This document shows, piece after piece, positions 61,500 to 64,000 of a DNA stretch of 64,000 nucleotides. The notes under the pieces were generated by a model. That model saw nothing but the letters and a program-made list of their open reading frames with translations. It did no database searches and was not told where the DNA came from. Each line of letters opens with the position of its first letter. Position 1 is the stretch's first letter. The position numbers and the translations under genes were made by a program. The DNA is from Pontibacter harenae (GTDB taxonomy: Bacteria; Bacteroidota; Bacteroidia; Cytophagales; Hymenobacteraceae), in contig NZ_JAJJWH010000017.1 of assembly GCF_020907245.1 (NCBI RefSeq), forward strand, positions 30,897 to 94,896, read 5' to 3'.

Positions 61500-61919
61500 T
61501 TATAGCTCCACTAGAGATGGCTTTTCAACTAACCAAGCCATTGCTTCCTCTCTATTCGTAAATGTTTTGTATTGAAAGGATGGATTCGTTTCGTCCCTGA
61601 TCTCGCTAATTCTCTTCTCCCGTTCAGCATCTGTGGTCACGATGCGAGCCATTTTTTGTAGGCGAGTTGTGTTTACCAGGTCATATACAAACTGCACCAT
61701 AATCGCTTTATATTCCTCGCCACTGAGTTTTACGACAGATTTACTTACATCAATTAGCAGATATTTCACATCATAATTCCTGATATTTTCAATTAGTACT
61801 TTGATTGAAGCTTTGACCTCAGGCATAATCAACTCCTGAAAGTCTGGCCACTCTATAAAAAGCACATCTATAGCAGGTGCATATTCTAATTTTATGATAT
61901 CGTTTTGATACAAGATCAT
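61500..61919 (-). CDS. STAS/SpoIIAA-like protein
   Basis: The 139-residue protein begins MILYQNDIIKLEYAPAIDVL and has a SpoIIAA/STAS-like order of strands and helices (DVLFIEWPDFQELIMPEVKA, then IRNYDVKYLLIDVSKS, VYDLVNTTRLQKMARIV, FTNREEAMAWLVEK). No signal peptide. Such short proteins are common in Hymenobacteraceae; a role in signalling is likely but not defined. It is a single gene, convergent with the xylanase gene. Confidence 0.8.
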   Translation of the reverse strand: MILYQNDIIKLEYAPAIDVLFIEWPDFQELIMPEVKASIKVLIENIRNYDVKYLLIDVSKSVVKLSGEEYKAIMVQFVYDLVNTTRLQKMARIVTTDAEREKRISEIRDETNPSFQYKTFTNREEAMAWLVEKPSLVEL

Positions 61920-62420
61920 GCGTGTGTTGCTTAGGTTTATTTTTAGTTAGATTAACAGACAGTAGAAGTGGCCTTTTTTATGGTTGATGCCCTACAACCA
62001 CACTAAGCAAAATCTTTTGTAAAGATACTGAGGAATCTTCAACAAAATTAGCAGAACCTTTATTATAAATTTTAGCTTAAAGCTTTGGCCGCTATATACT
62101 TCAAGCTTCCATGCAAACGCAAGGAGCACATTGCTGGAAAAGCAATACATACGGCAGAGGCATATTTTATTATACACAAGATGCCCACGCAACCCCACGT
62201 TTACCGCTTGTTAAAAAGGTGCAAAAAACCTGTGGTTCTAGTACATACAGTTGAAATATAAAAGAGGCCGCCCCAATAACAGGAGTAGCCTCTTTTAATA
62301 ATAGATACCACCTCCCACTTGCCATGTGTGTGATAAATTAAAAAGTAAAGGTTAGAACATCAACTGTTTAGCTGCGTTATTAAGGAAAGTAACATCATGC
62401 AAGAAGGACATAACTAAACT
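61920..62420. other. Intergenic region with an orphan terminator
   Basis: No credible gene in this 501-bp gap. It contains a hairpin with T-run (62260-62296), and AT-rich DNA before the sugar dehydrogenase gene that presumably holds its promoter. Confidence 0.5.
62260..62296 (+). terminator. Terminator-like hairpin without an upstream protein gene
   Basis: AAAAGAGGC (62260-62268) pairs with GCCTCTTTT (62288-62296) around a 19-nt loop. No plus-strand gene ends before it, so it may end an unannotated small RNA or be left over from a lost gene. Confidence 0.6.
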
Positions 62421-63569
62421 ATGAAAACATCAGAAAAAACAATTTTATCATACATCGTTCGCTGTGCAATTCTAATGCTAATATGTGTTTTGATAGCAGG
62501 ACCATCCTTTTCTCAAAAATCAGCTGTAATAACAAAAGCAGGCGATGTAAGCGTTGAGGAATTAGCAAAAGATCTGAACCACCCCTGGGGTATGGCTTTT
62601 TTGCCAGACAAGCGACTGCTTGTTACAGAGCGTTCAGGCAATCTTAGGATACTAGATACTAACAATAAACTATCGCAGCCACTTAAGGGCACCCCTAAGG
62701 TGTTTGTATCGGATCAAGGAGGACTTTTAGATGTAGCGCTAGACCCTAATTTTAAGCAAAACAAATTGGTGTACCTATCTTTTTCTGAACCTGGGGAGAA
62801 CAATACGGCCTCAACAGCCCTAGGCCGCGGCAAACTAGAGGGCAACGAAATCAAAAATTTTAAAGTCATTTTTAGGCAGGAGCCAAAAGTAGAAGGTCCT
62901 AACCATTTCGGAGGGCGAATTGTGTTTACACCTCAGGGCCACCTGATATTTACCTTGGCAGAAAGATTCAAATTTGAGCCTGCTCAGGATCTTTCTAACC
63001 ATCTAGGCACTATTGTTCGCATCAACCCTGATGGTTCAGTACCCAAAGACAATCCTTTTGTAGGGCAGGCAAACGCAAGGGACGAAATCTGGTCGCATGG
63101 CCATCGCAACATTGAAAGTGCAGCCATAGACCCAAGCACTAATAAGCTGTGGGTGGTAGAAATGGGACCTTTGGGAGGAGATGAGCTAAACCAACCTAGA
63201 GCTGGGGAAAACTACGGATGGCCGACTGTAAGCTGGGGCAAGCACTACGACGGTGAAGAAATTCCCAACCCCACAACTAGACCTGAGTTTGTCGATGCAG
63301 TGATTCACTGGACACCAACAATTTCTCCTTCTGGTATGATTTTCTACACTGGTTCCATGTTTCCTGAATGGAAAGGCAGCGCATTGATTGGAGGGCTAAC
63401 CAGCAGTGGCATTGTACGTGTTCAAATAAAAGGCGACCAGGCGGAAGAGATAGAGCGAATTCCTTTAGCAACGCGCGTACGAGATGTAGAACAGGCTCCT
63501 GATGGCTCCGTCTACATACTAACTGACCAGGATGACGGGAAAATTCTACGGTTAAGCCCAATGAAGTAA
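62421..63569 (+). CDS. PQQ-dependent sugar dehydrogenase (soluble aldose dehydrogenase type)
   Basis: The 382-residue protein has a signal peptide (YIVRCAILMLICVLIAGPSF, cleavage near SFSQ) and the GSDH six-bladed propeller: LNHPWGMAFLPDKRLLVTER, GGLLDVALDPNF, NHFGGRIVFTPQGHLIFTL, GTIVRINPDGSVPKDNPF, EIWSHGHRNIESAAIDP, MGPLGGDELNQPRAGENYGW and TPTISPSGMIFYTGSMFPEW. It resembles the soluble, YliI/Asd-like aldose sugar dehydrogenases that use PQQ and calcium in the periplasm. It could oxidise sugars made by the nearby xylan enzymes, but no operon link exists. Confidence 0.92.
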   Translation: MKTSEKTILSYIVRCAILMLICVLIAGPSFSQKSAVITKAGDVSVEELAKDLNHPWGMAFLPDKRLLVTERSGNLRILDTNNKLSQPLKGTPKVFVSDQGGLLDVALDPNFKQNKLVYLSFSEPGENNTASTALGRGKLEGNEIKNFKVIFRQEPKVEGPNHFGGRIVFTPQGHLIFTLAERFKFEPAQDLSNHLGTIVRINPDGSVPKDNPFVGQANARDEIWSHGHRNIESAAIDPSTNKLWVVEMGPLGGDELNQPRAGENYGWPTVSWGKHYDGEEIPNPTTRPEFVDAVIHWTPTISPSGMIFYTGSMFPEWKGSALIGGLTSSGIVRVQIKGDQAEEIERIPLATRVRDVEQAPDGSVYILTDQDDGKILRLSPMK

Positions 63570-63659
63570 ATAGTAAAATCTAAACTATCTAAAATGAGTA
63601 GTTCTTAATCATTTAAGAACTACTCCATGCTCCTAAGTTAACGGAAGCAAAGCATAATA

Positions 63660-63713
63660 CTAATAGTATAATAAAGAGAACCTAATCTAATAGTATAATA
63701 AAGAGAACCTAAT
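63660..63713. repeat. Exact 27-bp tandem duplication
   Basis: The 27-bp unit (CTAATAGTATAATAAAGAGA followed by ACCTAAT) occurs twice in direct succession, at 63660-63686 and 63687-63713, with no mismatch. Confidence 0.95.
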
Positions 63714-63859
63714 AGCATAACTTATCAAGTCAAATGCTGCTTCCCTCAGTAAGCACATTCTTTGAAAAATTGAAAGAAAGATAACTGACGCGAGAATCTT
63801 TCTAGAGGCAGGCTTGAATCTTGTCTTCTTACCCTAAGAGTAATACAAGGTTATCGAGC

Positions 63860-64000
63860 ATGCATAAAGGTTTGCCTATAACTGAAAATATTCACCACCT
63901 CGAAGCAAAAGATTTTCCGATCATTTACCCTTTGTCTCACAGCAACTTACACTTATTTCAGTGCATAAAAGGGCTTACAAAAGAGTGGCTGCAGAGAAAA
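63860..64000 (+). CDS. Possible start of a gene running off the window
   Basis: An ATG at 63860 opens 47 codons to the window edge (MHKGLPITENIHHLEAKDFP, ending ECIKGLTKEWLQRK-like FQCIKGLTKEWLQRK). No family was seen and the length could be chance; the frame is His- and Leu-rich. It would be read away from the dehydrogenase gene on the same strand. Confidence 0.25.
   Translation, partial: MHKGLPITENIHHLEAKDFPIIYPLSHSNLHLFQCIKGLTKEWLQRK

Larger units (their letters stand above)
63570..64000. other. Intergenic region at the right edge, mostly without genes
   Basis: The gap holds a hairpin (GAGTAGTTCTTA 63596-63607 with 63614-63625; no T-run), a 27-bp tandem duplication, and, at the end, an open frame that may begin a gene. 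Confidence 0.5.

Noticed and set aside
61992..62198. 68-residue minus-strand reading frame
   Set aside because: It is a low-complexity frame without a recognisable pattern, and the orphan terminator lies on the other strand.
63596..63625. Rho-independent terminator after the PQQ dehydrogenase gene
   Set aside because: The 12-bp stem is perfect, but no T-run follows on either strand; kept only as a hairpin note.

Overview
The window reads as chromosomal DNA of a Bacteroidota member of the order Cytophagales, most likely Hymenobacteraceae (a Pontibacter-like bacterium). Support: SusC/SusD proteins, PorP/SprF and both classes of type IX secretion (T9SS) sorting domains, adjacent TldD/PmbA genes, a MoxR-DUF58-BatA-DUF4175 cluster, and short palindromic intergenic repeats common in this order. 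The genus is an inference. No rRNA, tRNA, CRISPR array, insertion sequence or phage gene was recognised.

Layout. 1-3.5 kb: the end of a TIGR03435-type protein, a small lipoprotein, a Tat-exported TldD homologue and a decayed four-helix-bundle gene carrying two internal stops. 3.5-5.4 kb: PmbA homologue, a block of palindromic repeats and a small membrane protein. 5.4-18.0 kb: a same-strand run built around a MoxR/DUF58/BatA membrane module (DUF4159, S41 peptidase, MoxR ATPase, an unknown gene, DUF58, BatA-type protein, DUF4175, a glycerophosphodiesterase, and a large membrane protein). 18.0-32.1 kb, minus strand: an alpha/beta hydrolase, then two T9SS cell-surface modules. Each begins with a giant Ig/PKD-type protein with a CHU_C-type sorting domain and is followed by a PorP/SprF protein; one also has a TPR/PD40/OmpA protein. 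The larger surface protein starts with an ice-binding-like (DUF3494) domain followed by 14 Ig-like repeats. 32.5-36.4 kb: a T9SS-exported endonuclease I and an unknown protein with a PD-(D/E)xK-like motif.

36.5-61.4 kb is a glucuronoxylan utilisation locus. A LacI-type regulator faces xylB-xylA-sugar porter across a perfect 22-bp palindrome. In the centre, minus-strand genes encode SusC/SusD, UxuA, UxaC, an ExuT-like hexuronate transporter and a GH115 alpha-glucuronidase. They diverge from plus-strand genes for a second LacI regulator, a GH67 alpha-glucuronidase, an SDR oxidoreductase and a lipoprotein GH10 xylanase. The two arms share a 0.73-kb control region with two copies of an operator-like TGNAACCGATTGCA. 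Together they would cut xylan, import oligosaccharides, remove (methyl)glucuronic acid, and send xylose to xylulose-5-phosphate and glucuronate to 2-keto-3-deoxygluconate. The fructuronate reductase step lacks a classical UxuB here and may be done by the SDR. A beta-xylosidase, KDG kinase and KDPG aldolase are not in the window.

61.5-64 kb: a STAS/SpoIIAA-like protein, a PQQ-type sugar dehydrogenase, and non-coding DNA with an exact 27-bp tandem duplication.

All identifications come from reading the sequence and translations; no database search was run. Family names rest on recognised motifs and architecture.
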